From Streptomyces sp. YS415 (GTDB lineage Bacteria; Actinomycetota; Actinomycetes; Streptomycetales; Streptomycetaceae), in contig NZ_JAMJFL010000018.1 of NCBI RefSeq assembly GCF_023544665.1, forward strand, positions 78,859 through 142,858: a DNA stretch of 64,000 nucleotides. Direction: 5' to 3'. The notes beneath the pieces were generated by a model. It was not told where the DNA came from. It worked only from the letters and a program-made list of their open reading frames with translations, and did no database searches. Positions within the stretch are counted from its first letter, which is position 1. The number at the start of each line of letters is the position of its first letter. Positions 1-8,755 of this stretch are shown here, piece after piece. Made by a program: the position numbers and the translations under genes.

Positions 1-1
1 C

Positions 2-274
2 ATGTCCAAGAAGACGTTCGAGGAGCTCTTCACCGAGCTCCAGCACAAGGCAGCCACCGGCGACCCCGCCACGTCCCGCACCGCGGAACTGGTCGAGAAG
101 GGTGTCCACGCCATCGGCAAGAAGGTCGTCGAAGAGGCCGCCGAGGTGTGGATGGCCGCCGAGTACGAGGGCAAGGACGCCGCCGCCGAGGAGATCTCGC
201 AGCTGCTGTACCACGTCCAGGTGATGATGGTCGCGCGCGGGATCTCCCTCGACGACGTCTACGCCCACCTCTGA
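2..274 (+). CDS. hisE: Phosphoribosyl-ATP pyrophosphatase HisE
   Basis: Histidine biosynthesis step 2: hydrolyses phosphoribosyl-ATP to phosphoribosyl-AMP and pyrophosphate in the cytoplasm. The 90-residue product has the usual HisE length and all-alpha MazG-like make-up. The metal-binding acidic helices are visible: KKVVEEAAEVWMAA at about residues 40-53 and AAAEEISQLLYH at about 60-71. The ATG lies at the very left edge, so its ribosome site is outside the window. hisG follows after 48 bases, as in other Streptomyces, where the pair is separate from the main his cluster. The N-terminus looks complete. Confidence 0.95.
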   Translation: MSKKTFEELFTELQHKAATGDPATSRTAELVEKGVHAIGKKVVEEAAEVWMAAEYEGKDAAAEEISQLLYHVQVMMVARGISLDDVYAHL

Positions 275-322
275 GCCGCTGCCCCACCCACCCGCACATC
301 TCACGCAAAGGAAGCCGACCTC

Positions 323-1171
323 ATGCTGCGCATCGCCGTCCCCAACAAGGGTTCCCTGTCAGGCCCTGCGGCGGAGATGCTGCATGAGGCCGGCTACCAG
401 CAGCGCCGCGAGTCCAAGGAACTGCGCATCGTCGACCCGGAGAACGAGGTCGAGTTCTTCTACCTCCGCCCCCGCGACATCGCGATCTACGTCTCCTCGG
501 GCCGCCTCGACATCGGCATCACCGGCCGTGACCTGCTGATCGACTCCGCCGCCGACGCCGAGGTGATCCTCCCGCTCGGCTTCGCCCGCTCCACCTTCCG
601 CTTCGCCGCCAAGCCCGGCACCGCGCAGGGCGTGCAGGACCTGAAGGGCCGGACGGTCGCCACCTCCTACGAGGGCATCGTCGAGGCGTACCTCGCCGAC
701 CAGGGCGTCGACGCCTCCGTCGTCCACCTGGACGGCGCCGTCGAGACGGCCATCGAGCTCGGGGTCGCCGAGGTCATCGCCGACGTCGTCGAGACCGGCA
801 CCTCGCTGCGCAACGCGGGCCTGGAGGTCTTCGGCGAACCGATCATGAAGTCCGAGGCCGTCGTGATCCGCCGTACCGGCGCCGACGCCGAGGACCCCAA
901 GGTGCAGCAGTTCCTGCGCCGCCTCCAGGGCGTCCTGGTGGCCCGGACGTACGTGATGATGGACTACGACTGCCGCGTCGAGCAGCTGGAGAAGGCCGTC
1001 GCCCTCACGCCCGGCCTGGAGTCCCCGACCGTCTCCCCGCTGCACAACGAGGGCTGGGTCGCCGTCCGGGCGATGGTCCCCGCCAAGGAGGCCCAGCGGA
1101 TCATGGACGACCTGTACGACATCGGCGCGCGGGCCATCCTCACCACGGCCATCCACGCCTGCCGCCTCTGA
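323..1171 (+). CDS. hisG: ATP phosphoribosyltransferase HisG, long form
   Basis: First committed step of histidine synthesis: condenses ATP with PRPP. The 282-residue length and the C-terminal ACT-like region (about residues 205-282, including ESPTVSPLHNEGW) mark the long, hexameric, histidine-feedback-inhibited form that needs no HisZ. N-terminal LRIAVPNKGSLSGPA and GRLDIGITGRDLL are classical HisG segments. An AAAGGAAG ribosome site lies just upstream of the ATG. It forms an operon with hisE, and the next gene starts 11 bases after its stop. Confidence 0.96.
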   Translation: MLRIAVPNKGSLSGPAAEMLHEAGYQQRRESKELRIVDPENEVEFFYLRPRDIAIYVSSGRLDIGITGRDLLIDSAADAEVILPLGFARSTFRFAAKPGTAQGVQDLKGRTVATSYEGIVEAYLADQGVDASVVHLDGAVETAIELGVAEVIADVVETGTSLRNAGLEVFGEPIMKSEAVVIRRTGADAEDPKVQQFLRRLQGVLVARTYVMMDYDCRVEQLEKAVALTPGLESPTVSPLHNEGWVAVRAMVPAKEAQRIMDDLYDIGARAILTTAIHACRL

Positions 1172-1182
1172 GAGCACACCAG

Positions 1183-1626
1183 ATGTCCGACCTTCCCGCC
1201 CTCCCCGTCACCTTCCGGCCCGGCCGCACCCGTGCGGTCCTGCTCACCGCCGGTGCCGCGATCTTCGTCGTGATCACCACGGTGGCCCTGCTGCTGGAGA
1301 AGCTCGGCCCGGGTGAGCGCCTCAGCTTCGTCTTCACCGGGGCGCTCATGTTCGGCGTCCTGGCCCTGCTCGCCCGGGTCCGGGTCGTCGCCGACGACGC
1401 CGGCGTCACCGTGGTGAACATCGCCGGCAGGCGCCGGCTGGAGTGGGCCGAGATCATCCAGGTGAACCTCCGGCCCGGCGACCCCTGGGTGTTCCTCGAC
1501 CTCAGCGACGGCACCAGCCTGCCCGCCCTGGGCATCCAGCCCGGCATCGCCAAGCAGCAGGCCATCGCCGACGCCCGCGCGCTGCGGGCGCTCGTGGAGG
1601 CCCGCGGCACGAGGGATCTGCCCTAG
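1183..1626 (+). CDS. Membrane protein with bacterial PH-like domain
   Basis: 147 residues. Two hydrophobic helices (about 18-38 and 50-66) are followed by a soluble beta-rich domain (about 67-147) with RVRVVADDAGVTVVN and RRRLEWAEIIQVNL, which resembles the bPH6-type PH domains common in actinobacteria. Probably an inner-membrane protein with a cytoplasmic PH fold; function unknown. It lies 11 bases downstream of hisG and is probably cotranscribed, and a strong hairpin follows it, so the his transcript likely ends here. Confidence 0.8.
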   Translation: MSDLPALPVTFRPGRTRAVLLTAGAAIFVVITTVALLLEKLGPGERLSFVFTGALMFGVLALLARVRVVADDAGVTVVNIAGRRRLEWAEIIQVNLRPGDPWVFLDLSDGTSLPALGIQPGIAKQQAIADARALRALVEARGTRDLP

Positions 1627-1651
1627 AGAGCCCGGTCGTGATTAATCTGTT

Positions 1652-1680
1652 GGCGGAGGCGTTCTCGTGACGCCTCCGCC
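1652..1680 (+). terminator. Hairpin terminator after the hisEG operon
   Basis: Perfect 10-bp stem GGCGGAGGCG/CGCCTCCGCC with a 9-base loop, 26 bases past the stop of the PH-domain gene. There is no U-tract, which is usual for high-GC actinobacteria. Confidence 0.8.
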
Positions 1681-1780
1681 GCTGATGTTCCCTGCTACCC
1701 GAGGAGTGACTCCCTCCAGCGATGGACGGATCGTCCTGTAGTACCTGCGCCGCCCCCTCCCGAGTTACCGAGGCGGCGGC

Positions 1781-3106
1781 ATGACCACCCCCCTGCTCTT
1801 GCTCACCGCGGCATTCCTGCTGATCCTCGCCAACGGCTTCTTCGTGGCCGCCGAGTTCGGCCTGGTCACGGTCGAGCGCCCGGAGGCCGAGAAGGCCGCC
1901 GCCGAGGGCGACCGCCGCGCCCGTACCGTCGTCGAGTCGCTGAAGGAACTCTCCTTCCAGCTCTCCGGCACCCAACTGGGCATTACCATCACCTCCCTGG
2001 TGGTCGGCATGCTCGCCGAACCGGCGCTCGCGGAGCTGCTGAACGGCCCGGTCACCGCCATCGGCATCCCCGACGGCGCCGTCTCCGGGGTCGCCGTGAT
2101 CGTCGGCATGCTGCTGGCCTCGGCCGTGCAGATGGTGATCGGCGAACTTGTGCCGAAGAACTGGGCGGTCTCCCGGCCCTTGCAGGTCGCCCGGTTCGTC
2201 GCGGGTCCGCAGCACCTGTTCGCGCGGGTCTTCCGGCCGGTGATCGCCGCTTTGAACTCCGTCGCCAACCGGCTCGTCCGCGCGCTCGGCATCGAGCCCA
2301 CCGAGGAGCTGGCCTCCGCCCGCACCCCCGGCGAACTCGTCTCCCTGGCCCGCCACTCCGCGCAGGCCGGCACCCTGGAGCAGGACACGGCCGACCTCTT
2401 CGTACGGACCCTCTCGCTCGGCGGGCTCACCGCGCAGCATGTGATGACCCCCCGGGTGCGGGTCAGCGCGCTGCAGTCGTCGGCGACCGCCGAGGACGTG
2501 GTCAACCTGACCCGTGCCACCGGCCTGTCCCGCTTCCCCGTCTACCGGGAGCGGATCGACGAGGTCGTCGGCATGGTCCACCTCAAGGACGCCCTCGCGG
2601 TCCCCGCCGCCGACCGGCTGCGCACCCCGGTCGGCCGGATCGCCCGGCCCGCCCTGCTGGTCCCCGAGACCCTGCCGGTCCGGCCGCTGCTCGCCCGGCT
2701 GCGCAGCGAACAGCCCATTGCCGTCGTCGTCGACGAGTACGGCGGCACGGCCGGGGTCGTCACCCTGGAGGACATCGTCGAGGAACTCGTCGGCGAGGTC
2801 CGCGACGAGCACGACGGCCAGGACGTCCCCGAACTCGCCGCCGCCCCGGCCGAGGACGGCAGGCCGGCCTGGGACGCCGACGGCAGCTGCCGCGTCGACG
2901 TCCTGCGGCGGATCGGACTCGACGTGCCCGAGGGCCCGTACGAGACCGTCGCCGGTCTGGTCGCCGACCTGCTCGGCCGCATCCCGGTCCCCGGTGACAA
3001 GGCCGAACTGCCCGGCTGGCGGCTCTCGGTGCGCCAGGTCGGTCACTACCGCGCCGAGCGGGTCCGCCTCGTGCGCACCGCCCCCGTGGTGGAGGCCGTC
3101 CGATGA
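1781..3106 (+). CDS. CNNM/CorC-type hemolysin-family protein, TM-CBS-CBS-CorC_HlyC
   Basis: 441 residues. An N-terminal DUF21/CNNM membrane domain (about 1-190; LILANGFFVAAEFGLV and the GELVPKNWAV signature) is followed by a CBS pair (about 210-340, with GMVHLKDAL and VVVDEYGGTAGVVTLEDIVEELVG split across the two CBS units) and a C-terminal CorC_HlyC domain (about 350-430). Members are linked to divalent metal, mainly Mg2+, efflux or homeostasis; the substrate here is inferred. The stop overlaps the next start by 4 bases (ATGA), so the two paralogues are translationally coupled and may form a heteromer. Confidence 0.9.
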   Translation: MTTPLLLLTAAFLLILANGFFVAAEFGLVTVERPEAEKAAAEGDRRARTVVESLKELSFQLSGTQLGITITSLVVGMLAEPALAELLNGPVTAIGIPDGAVSGVAVIVGMLLASAVQMVIGELVPKNWAVSRPLQVARFVAGPQHLFARVFRPVIAALNSVANRLVRALGIEPTEELASARTPGELVSLARHSAQAGTLEQDTADLFVRTLSLGGLTAQHVMTPRVRVSALQSSATAEDVVNLTRATGLSRFPVYRERIDEVVGMVHLKDALAVPAADRLRTPVGRIARPALLVPETLPVRPLLARLRSEQPIAVVVDEYGGTAGVVTLEDIVEELVGEVRDEHDGQDVPELAAAPAEDGRPAWDADGSCRVDVLRRIGLDVPEGPYETVAGLVADLLGRIPVPGDKAELPGWRLSVRQVGHYRAERVRLVRTAPVVEAVR

Positions 3107-4158
3107 GCGTGCTCCAACTCCTCTTCGCCGCCCTGCTCGTGCTCGCCAACGGCTTCTTCGTCGGCGCCGAGTTCGCCCTGGTCTCCGTCCGCCGCAGCCA
3201 GATCGAACCGCTCGGCACGGCCCGGGCCCGCCAGGTGCTGTACGGCCTGGAGCATCTGCCGCAGATGATGGCGGCGGCCCAGTTCGGCATCACGGTCTGC
3301 TCGCTGACCCTCGGCGCGGTCGCCGAACCGACGGTCGCGCACATCCTGGAACCGCTCTTCGCGTGGGTCCGTCTCCCGCACGCGATGATCCACCCGCTGG
3401 GGTACGTCATCGCCCTGGCGACGGTCGTCTTCTTCCACCTCGTCGTCGGGGAGATGCTCCCGAAGAACCTCGCGATGGCCGCCCCCGAGAAGGCCGCGCT
3501 CTGGCTCAGCCCGGGCCTGGTCGCCTTCGCCCGCCTCTGCCGGCCTCTCACCGCCGCCCTCGGCGCCTGCGCCCGGGGCATCCTGCGGCTGTTCCGGGTC
3601 GAGCCCAAGGACGAGGTCGAGGCCGTCTTCACCAGCGAGCAGCTCAACCGGCTGGTGGAGGACGCGGGACAGGCGGGCCTGCTCGACCCGGAGGAGCAGG
3701 AGCGCCTGGAGGACGCCCTGGAGCTGGGCTCCCGCACGGTGGCGGACGTCCTCCTGAGCCGCGAGTCCCTGATCACGGTCCCGCCCTCGGTCACCCCGGG
3801 CCGGATCGTCGGCCTGACCGCCCGCACCGGCTACTCCCGCTTCCCGGTGGTGGCGCAGACGGGCGCCTTCATGGGCTACCTGCACGTGAAGGACGTACTG
3901 GATCTGGAGGACTCGGAGCGTGCGGTGCCCCAGCAGATCTGGCGCCCGATGACCACGCTGCGCCCCGAACTCCCCCTGGACGACGCCCTGACGGTCATGC
4001 GGCGGGCGGCCACCCACCTGGCGCAGGTCGCGGACGCGTCCGGCCGGGTGCTGGGCCTGGTCGCCCTGGAGGACGTCCTGGAGCTGCTGGTCGGCGAGGT
4101 GACGGACCCGGCGCACCGGGAGGTGCCGAAGCAGCCGGAACAGGTGCTGGCGTCGTAG
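3103..4158 (+). CDS. CNNM/CorC-type protein lacking the CorC_HlyC domain
   Basis: 351-residue paralogue of the preceding gene. It has the DUF21 membrane domain (LLVLANGFFVGAEFALVSV at the N-terminus, VVGEMLPKNLA about 120-130) and a CBS pair (about 205-335, GYLHVKDVLDLED, LGLVALEDVLELLVGEV). It ends soon after the second CBS and has no C-terminal CorC_HlyC domain, unlike its partner. The two-gene arrangement of one long and one short CNNM protein recurs in actinobacteria. The gene to its right is convergent and 27 bases away. Confidence 0.9.
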   Translation: MSVLQLLFAALLVLANGFFVGAEFALVSVRRSQIEPLGTARARQVLYGLEHLPQMMAAAQFGITVCSLTLGAVAEPTVAHILEPLFAWVRLPHAMIHPLGYVIALATVVFFHLVVGEMLPKNLAMAAPEKAALWLSPGLVAFARLCRPLTAALGACARGILRLFRVEPKDEVEAVFTSEQLNRLVEDAGQAGLLDPEEQERLEDALELGSRTVADVLLSRESLITVPPSVTPGRIVGLTARTGYSRFPVVAQTGAFMGYLHVKDVLDLEDSERAVPQQIWRPMTTLRPELPLDDALTVMRRAATHLAQVADASGRVLGLVALEDVLELLVGEVTDPAHREVPKQPEQVLAS

Positions 4159-4185
4159 CGGGGTGCGGGCGCGGGATCCGTCCCC

Positions 4186-6048
4186 TCACAGGGCCGGCGG
4201 ATCCTGCGGCCCGCGCCCCGACAGCACCTCGCCGTAGGCCTGCATCAGATCCGGCAGCCGCAGGGTCGACAAGTCGTCCCGGGTCAGGGCTCCCGGGTAG
4301 GTGGACAGGCGCAGATCCCGGTACGCGCAGCTCTTCTCGTACAGCGTCCGCAGGAACCGGCCGTTGCCCAGCTCGTCGATCCACCCCTGGTCCACGACGT
4401 GCCCGGCGATGGAGCGCAGCTCGTCCAGGGCCTCCTCGTCCCACACGTCGCCGTTCTCACCGGCGAGCACCTCGCCGATGGAGGTGAGCTCCAGCGGCCG
4501 GTAGGAGGGGAAATCCACGCGGGTGGTGAAGCGGGAGGACAGACCGGGGTTGGCGGCCAGCAGGCGGTCCATGCCCTCGGGGTAGCCGGCCAGGATCACC
4601 ACCAGGTGGTCCCGGTTGTCCTCCGCCCGCTTCAGCAGCACCTGGAGCGCCTCGTCGCCGTACGCGTCGCCCTTGCCGTATCCGGTGTTGGACAGCGCGT
4701 ACGCCTCGTCGACGAAGAGCACCCCGCCCAGCGCGGAGTCGATCAGCTCGTTCGCCTTCACGGCCGTCTGTCCGAGGTACTCGCCCACGAGGTCGGCCCG
4801 CTGCGCCTCGACGAGGTGGTCACCGCCGAGCAGCCCGAGTGCGTAGAAGACCCGGCCGAGGATGCGCGCGACCGTGGTCTTGCCGGTGCCGGAGGGGCCG
4901 GAGAAGACGAAGTGCCGTTTCGGCGGCTGGACCGGCAGCCCCTGGCCCGCCCGCAGCCGGGCCATGTTCAACTGCGCGGAGAGCGCCTTGACCTGGCGCT
5001 TGACCGGCTCGAGGCCCACCATGCGCTCGAGTTCGGCGAGCGCCTCCTCGAGTAACCCGGGGTCCGTGGGCCCCGCGGGCAGCGGCTGCCCGGGCAGGCC
5101 GGCCCGCTCGCGCACCGCCGGGTCGGGCACCGGCGGCAGCGGGCCCGACGACGGCAGATCCGGCCCGGAGAACTTCAGGTCCCGCCCCTCGCCGAAGATC
5201 GGGTCGAGGGTGTCGGGGCCGTCGACGGAGTCCTGGCCGAACCCGGTCAGCGTGATCGGTGCGAGATCGCCGGCCTCGTCGTACCCGTCGCCCTCGGCGA
5301 TGGCGGCGAGCCGGGCCGAGGTGTCCATGAAGGCGGGGTCGACCCGGTGCACCGCCCGGTACAGGGGGAGCGCGGCGGCCGACCGGCCGGTGCCCTCGTG
5401 CGCCCGCGCCAGCCAGTACCGCAGCTCCTTGCGCTGCGGCTGCTCGCTGCGGCAGCGCATCAGGGCCGCCGAGAGCAGCGGTTCGGCCTGGCCGTACATC
5501 TCCAGCCGGACCCGGGCCATGCCGCCGAAGAGCCCGGCCTCGATGCCGAGCATGGGGTCGTCGATCAGCGGGTCGGTGTGCCGGACGAGCTGCTCCCAGT
5601 CCTTGACCAGATAGGCCCGGCACGCGTGCAGGAAGCGGACCTGGGCGTCGGCGTCCACCGGCGGCAGCCCGGCGAGCGCCCGGTCCAGCTCCGGCACATG
5701 CCGGCCGTCCAGCCAGTGCGAGGCGTGCGCGAGCAGCAGATCGCGCGGGCTCTCCAGCACCGGCTGCACCCACCAGCCGAGCCAGTACCAGGAGTTGAGG
5801 GTGCGGCGGTGCCGGGCGCGCTGTTCCCCGAAGCGGTCGCGGTGCCGGAACATCCGCAGCAGCGCGGTCGTCGTGTCGACGCGCAGCGCATGCAGACCGA
5901 GCCAGCCGTCGGCCATGCCCGGATCCATCCGCACCGCGGTGCGGAACTCCTCCTCCGCCTGCGGATAAGCGCCCATGGTGTAGGCATCCACGCCTCGCAG
6001 CCAGGCGAGGTCGGCCGGGGCCTCCGGGCCCTGCGTGCCGAAGTCCAT
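4186..6048 (-). CDS. TPR plus AAA+ ATPase of the CbxX/CfqX (EccA, SpoVK) family
   Basis: 620 residues from ATG 6048, which follows a GGGGGA ribosome site; longer starts in this frame lack one. The N-terminal ~330 residues are helical and TPR-like (for example GVDAYTMGAYPQAEEEF). A linker leads to a C-terminal AAA+ domain with Walker A GPSGTGKTT (about residue 382) and Walker B GGVLFVDEAYAL (about 443), plus an arginine-rich sensor region (GLSSRFTTRVDFPSYRP). This layout and length match EccA chaperone-ATPases of type VII secretion, but no ESX genes are visible here. Closely related proteins also occur as Rubisco-activase-like CbxX. Client unknown. Confidence 0.85.
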   Translation of the reverse strand: MDFGTQGPEAPADLAWLRGVDAYTMGAYPQAEEEFRTAVRMDPGMADGWLGLHALRVDTTTALLRMFRHRDRFGEQRARHRRTLNSWYWLGWWVQPVLESPRDLLLAHASHWLDGRHVPELDRALAGLPPVDADAQVRFLHACRAYLVKDWEQLVRHTDPLIDDPMLGIEAGLFGGMARVRLEMYGQAEPLLSAALMRCRSEQPQRKELRYWLARAHEGTGRSAAALPLYRAVHRVDPAFMDTSARLAAIAEGDGYDEAGDLAPITLTGFGQDSVDGPDTLDPIFGEGRDLKFSGPDLPSSGPLPPVPDPAVRERAGLPGQPLPAGPTDPGLLEEALAELERMVGLEPVKRQVKALSAQLNMARLRAGQGLPVQPPKRHFVFSGPSGTGKTTVARILGRVFYALGLLGGDHLVEAQRADLVGEYLGQTAVKANELIDSALGGVLFVDEAYALSNTGYGKGDAYGDEALQVLLKRAEDNRDHLVVILAGYPEGMDRLLAANPGLSSRFTTRVDFPSYRPLELTSIGEVLAGENGDVWDEEALDELRSIAGHVVDQGWIDELGNGRFLRTLYEKSCAYRDLRLSTYPGALTRDDLSTLRLPDLMQAYGEVLSGRGPQDPPAL

Positions 6049-6319
6049 CACGTCCCCCACAAACCGTGCCCCCGTCGGTTGGCCACCGGGCCGTCGCCCG
6101 TCGGCCTTGAGAGTAGAACCGCCGTGCTGCGGACCGGAGTTGCAACGGTGCGCGGCGCTGTCGGCTCCAGGTCGCACCGAGGGCATCGTACCTGCGGGGG
6201 TGTGGCCCGCCCCAGGGTGCCGCACCGGCCGTTTGGCGAGGTGGGAGCAGACGGGGGGCGCATCGGCCGGTGACCGAGGGTGAGCGAATCACGGCCCGGC
6301 GCGTCCGGAAAAGGGGGTG

Positions 6320-6396
6320 AGGGCAGAACGAAGCCCCCGATCACGGGGGAACAACCGGGGGCTTCGCGTCTGGCGGGCGGTCCGCATCGACCGCGC
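6320..6396 (-). ncRNA. Predicted small RNA ending in a strong intrinsic hairpin
   Basis: On the minus strand a good promoter (-35 TTGACC, 18-base spacer, -10 TACGTT) points into about 70 bases without a convincing ORF. The stretch holds a small GCGGTC/GACCGC hairpin and ends in a perfect 11-bp hairpin followed by TTCT. The loop of the terminal hairpin carries a run of five C. Start and end are inferred from promoter and terminator positions. It could instead be the leader of a longer transcript toward the AAA+ gene, but the hairpin argues for termination. Confidence 0.4.
6329..6366. terminator. Bidirectional hairpin terminator
   Basis: Perfect 11-bp inverted repeat CGAAGCCCCCG/CGGGGGCTTCG with a 16-base loop. 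It lies between the uridine-kinase-like gene and the AAA+ gene, both on the minus strand, and can end the upstream transcript or the predicted small RNA. Confidence 0.8.
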
Positions 6397-6402
6397 ATTG
6401 AG

Positions 6403-6432
6403 AACGTAAGACCTGTACGGCCCCTGGGTCAA
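6403..6432 (-). promoter_or_regulatory. Predicted HrdB-type promoter for the small RNA
   Basis: Read on the minus strand: TTGACC (6432-6427), 18 bases, TACGTT (6408-6403). It lies 50 bases downstream of the kinase-like gene's stop and 350 bases upstream of the AAA+ start. Confidence 0.45.
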
Positions 6433-6481
6433 GCGGAGTTGGGGCCCTGCGGCGAGTTCTCGCCGACCTCCCTTCACCACT

Positions 6482-7132
6482 TCACCACATTGCGGAGGGT
6501 CCCTCACGCAGAGTAATGATGTGGTCGGTTTCCAGGGTCCCGGCAGGCCCGGGACGCAGCTCGTACCCCTCGGCGCACTGCCGTACCAACCCGTCCGCGA
6601 AGGGCCGCGAGGGGTCCGCGGCGAAGTGTTTCTCCTCCGCCGCGACCCAGCCGTCCCAGAACTCCCGCTGCTCCTCCCCGTCCCGCGACCGGCCGCGCGC
6701 CCAGGACTCGGCCGGCGGCAGGTCCATCCACAGCAGAAAGGCCAGATATGGCCGTAGCGCGCGCCGCCCGGCGCCGACGCCCTCGACCAGGATCACCGGC
6801 GCGGGCGGCAGCGGCACGGGGTCCCGGAAGCGGCGGGCGTGCCAGTCGTAGGGGGCGTAATGCGCGGTTTCGCCGTGGGAGAGGGGTTCGATCACCTGGG
6901 TCTGCAGCCGGCCCGTCCAGTCGAAGAGCTCGTCGTGGCTGGCGATGTCGTCGAGCCGCAGCACCGGGGCCCCGTCCAGCGCTCGCGCCAGCCGCCCGGC
7001 GAACGTCGACTTGCCCGAGCCGGCGTGCCCGTCGACGCCGATCAGCCGGACGGGACCGCAGGACGCGGGGAGGCGGTGGAGCCGTGCGGCGAGGTGGTCG
7101 ATGGCGGTTCCCGGGGTGAGTGAGGCGTGCAC
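6482..7132 (-). CDS. Uridine kinase-like P-loop protein
   Basis: 216 residues starting at GTG 7132. A P-loop GVDGHAGSGKSTFA lies at about residues 33-46. A lid/acceptor region with a conserved aspartate follows (VLRLDDIASHDELFDW), then VILVEGVGAGRRAL, as in the uridine kinase/phosphoribulokinase-like NTP kinases of actinobacteria. It probably phosphorylates a nucleoside or small metabolite; the substrate cannot be read from sequence. It stands alone on the minus strand, divergent from the secreted protease gene. Confidence 0.8.
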   Translation of the reverse strand: MHASLTPGTAIDHLAARLHRLPASCGPVRLIGVDGHAGSGKSTFAGRLARALDGAPVLRLDDIASHDELFDWTGRLQTQVIEPLSHGETAHYAPYDWHARRFRDPVPLPPAPVILVEGVGAGRRALRPYLAFLLWMDLPPAESWARGRSRDGEEQREFWDGWVAAEEKHFAADPSRPFADGLVRQCAEGYELRPGPAGTLETDHIITLREGPSAMW

Positions 7133-7296
7133 CGGAAGTCTAGTGAGGCGGCACCTCGGGCGGCGTCAGTGGTCAAGGCCAATGTTCCTGGCGCGGCATG
7201 CCCGAGAGTGCTGGCCAGAGGCGTCGGCTGCGGCCATAGTTGGCGCACACACGTGCACTGGACCTGCCCCGACAGACACCTGGGGGTCTTCCGCCC

Positions 7297-8661
7297 ATGA
7301 GCAGATCCGAACAGCCGTCCCGCAGAACCGTCCTGACCGCCGCCGTCGCCGCCGCCGTGGCCGGTGGAGCAGGCGCGGTCCCGGCCGCGGCCGCTGCTGC
7401 CGACGCGGCCGGCCCCGCGCAGTCCGCGGCCGGCCAGATCGACAACCGCGCCTGGACGACGTACACCGACTGGCGCTCGGGCACCGGCAAGGGCACCCGT
7501 GTCGTCACGGGCGCCCGTCCCGGGGTGGCGATCGGCACCCCCGTCGGCCGCATCGACTACACCGACCCGCACACCGGCACCACCGCCGGCTGGGAGTACG
7601 CGACCTGGACCTCGCCCGTCCACCGGCTCGCGGTGCCCTCCACCGAGGCCATCGCCTCCTGGAACGCGCACACCCCGGCCGGCACCTGGCTCCAGGTCGA
7701 GCTGAAGGGCACCTACTCCGACGGCACCGACACCCCCTGGTACGTCATGGGCCGCTGGGCCGCCGGCGACCAGGACATCAGGCGGACCTCCGTCGACGAC
7801 CAGACCGACGACAAGTCCACGATCTGGACCGACACCTTCGCGATCGACGACCCGGCGACGGGCCTGCGGCTGACCTCGTACCGGCTGCGGCTGACCCTCT
7901 ACCGCAAGCCGGGCACGAAGCGGACCCCGACCGTGTGGCGGGTCGGCGTCATGGGCTCCGACGTCCCGGACCGCTTCACGGTCCCGGCCAGCACGCCGGG
8001 TCTCGCCCGGGAACTGGCCGTGCCGCGCTACTCGCAGGAGATCCACGTCGGCCAGTACCCCGAGTACGACAACGGCGGCGAGGCCTGGTGCAGCCCCACC
8101 TCCTCGCAGATGATCATCGAGTACTGGGGCGGCCGGCTCACCGAGGAGCAGCTGGCCTGGGTCGACCCGGCCTTCGCCGACCCGCAGGTGTGCCACGCGG
8201 CCCGGTTCACCTACGACCACCAGTACGCGGGCTGCGGCAACTGGCCCTTCAACGCGGCCTACGCGGCCACCTTCAAGGACCTTCAGGGCGTGGTCACCCG
8301 GCTCGGCTCGCTGACCGACCTGGAGACGCTGATCGCGGCCGGGATCCCGGCCATAACGTCCCAGTCGTTCCTGAAGGAGGAGCTGACGGGGGCGGGCTAC
8401 GGCACCTCGGGCCATCTGATGACGGTGATCGGCTTCACCGCCGAGGGCGATGTGATCGCCAACGACCCGGCCTCGCCGAGCAACCCGGAGGTGCGGCGGG
8501 TGTACCGCAGGCGGGAGTTCGAGAACATCTGGCTGCGGACCAAGCGGTACAACGCCAGCGGCAAGGTCGCCTCGGGCACCGGAGGCGTCTGCTACCTGTA
8601 CTTCCCGGCGCGCCTGTCCGAGCGGCAGTGCGCGGCGCTCGCGGCGGTGGGCGTGCGCTGA
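7297..8661 (+). CDS. Tat-exported C39-like cysteine peptidase
   Basis: 454 residues from ATG 7297. The N-terminus SEQPSRRTVLTAAVAAAVAG is a twin-arginine signal peptide followed by an Ala-rich cleavage region. The middle (about 45-230) is a beta-rich domain without an obvious family. The C-terminal C39-like papain fold (about 240-440) has Cys265 in EAWCSPTSSQM, a histidine in TSGHLMTVIGF and an aspartate in VIANDPASP, giving a plausible Cys-His-Asp triad. Probably a folded secreted protease or amidase. A start further upstream would bury the signal peptide and is rejected. A strong hairpin follows the stop. Confidence 0.85.
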   Translation: MSRSEQPSRRTVLTAAVAAAVAGGAGAVPAAAAAADAAGPAQSAAGQIDNRAWTTYTDWRSGTGKGTRVVTGARPGVAIGTPVGRIDYTDPHTGTTAGWEYATWTSPVHRLAVPSTEAIASWNAHTPAGTWLQVELKGTYSDGTDTPWYVMGRWAAGDQDIRRTSVDDQTDDKSTIWTDTFAIDDPATGLRLTSYRLRLTLYRKPGTKRTPTVWRVGVMGSDVPDRFTVPASTPGLARELAVPRYSQEIHVGQYPEYDNGGEAWCSPTSSQMIIEYWGGRLTEEQLAWVDPAFADPQVCHAARFTYDHQYAGCGNWPFNAAYAATFKDLQGVVTRLGSLTDLETLIAAGIPAITSQSFLKEELTGAGYGTSGHLMTVIGFTAEGDVIANDPASPSNPEVRRVYRRREFENIWLRTKRYNASGKVASGTGGVCYLYFPARLSERQCAALAAVGVR

Positions 8662-8670
8662 GAGTCCTGC

Positions 8671-8701
8671 GACGGCCCCCGTGCTCCGGCCGGGGGCCGT
8701 C
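8671..8701 (+). terminator. Hairpin terminator after the C39-like peptidase
   Basis: Perfect 10-bp stem GACGGCCCCC/GGGGGCCGTC with an 11-base loop, 10 bases past the stop codon. Confidence 0.8.
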
Positions 8702-8755
8702 CGCTGTGACCAAGCTCTCGGCCACAAAAGCCCCGCTCGGTGGCAAGGTGGACGG

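Noticed and set aside
4174..4203. GGATCCG/CGGATCC inverted repeat between the CBS and AAA+ genes
   Set aside because: Only 7 bp with a 16-base loop, and it overlaps the AAA+ stop region. It may terminate transcription, but support is too weak to list.
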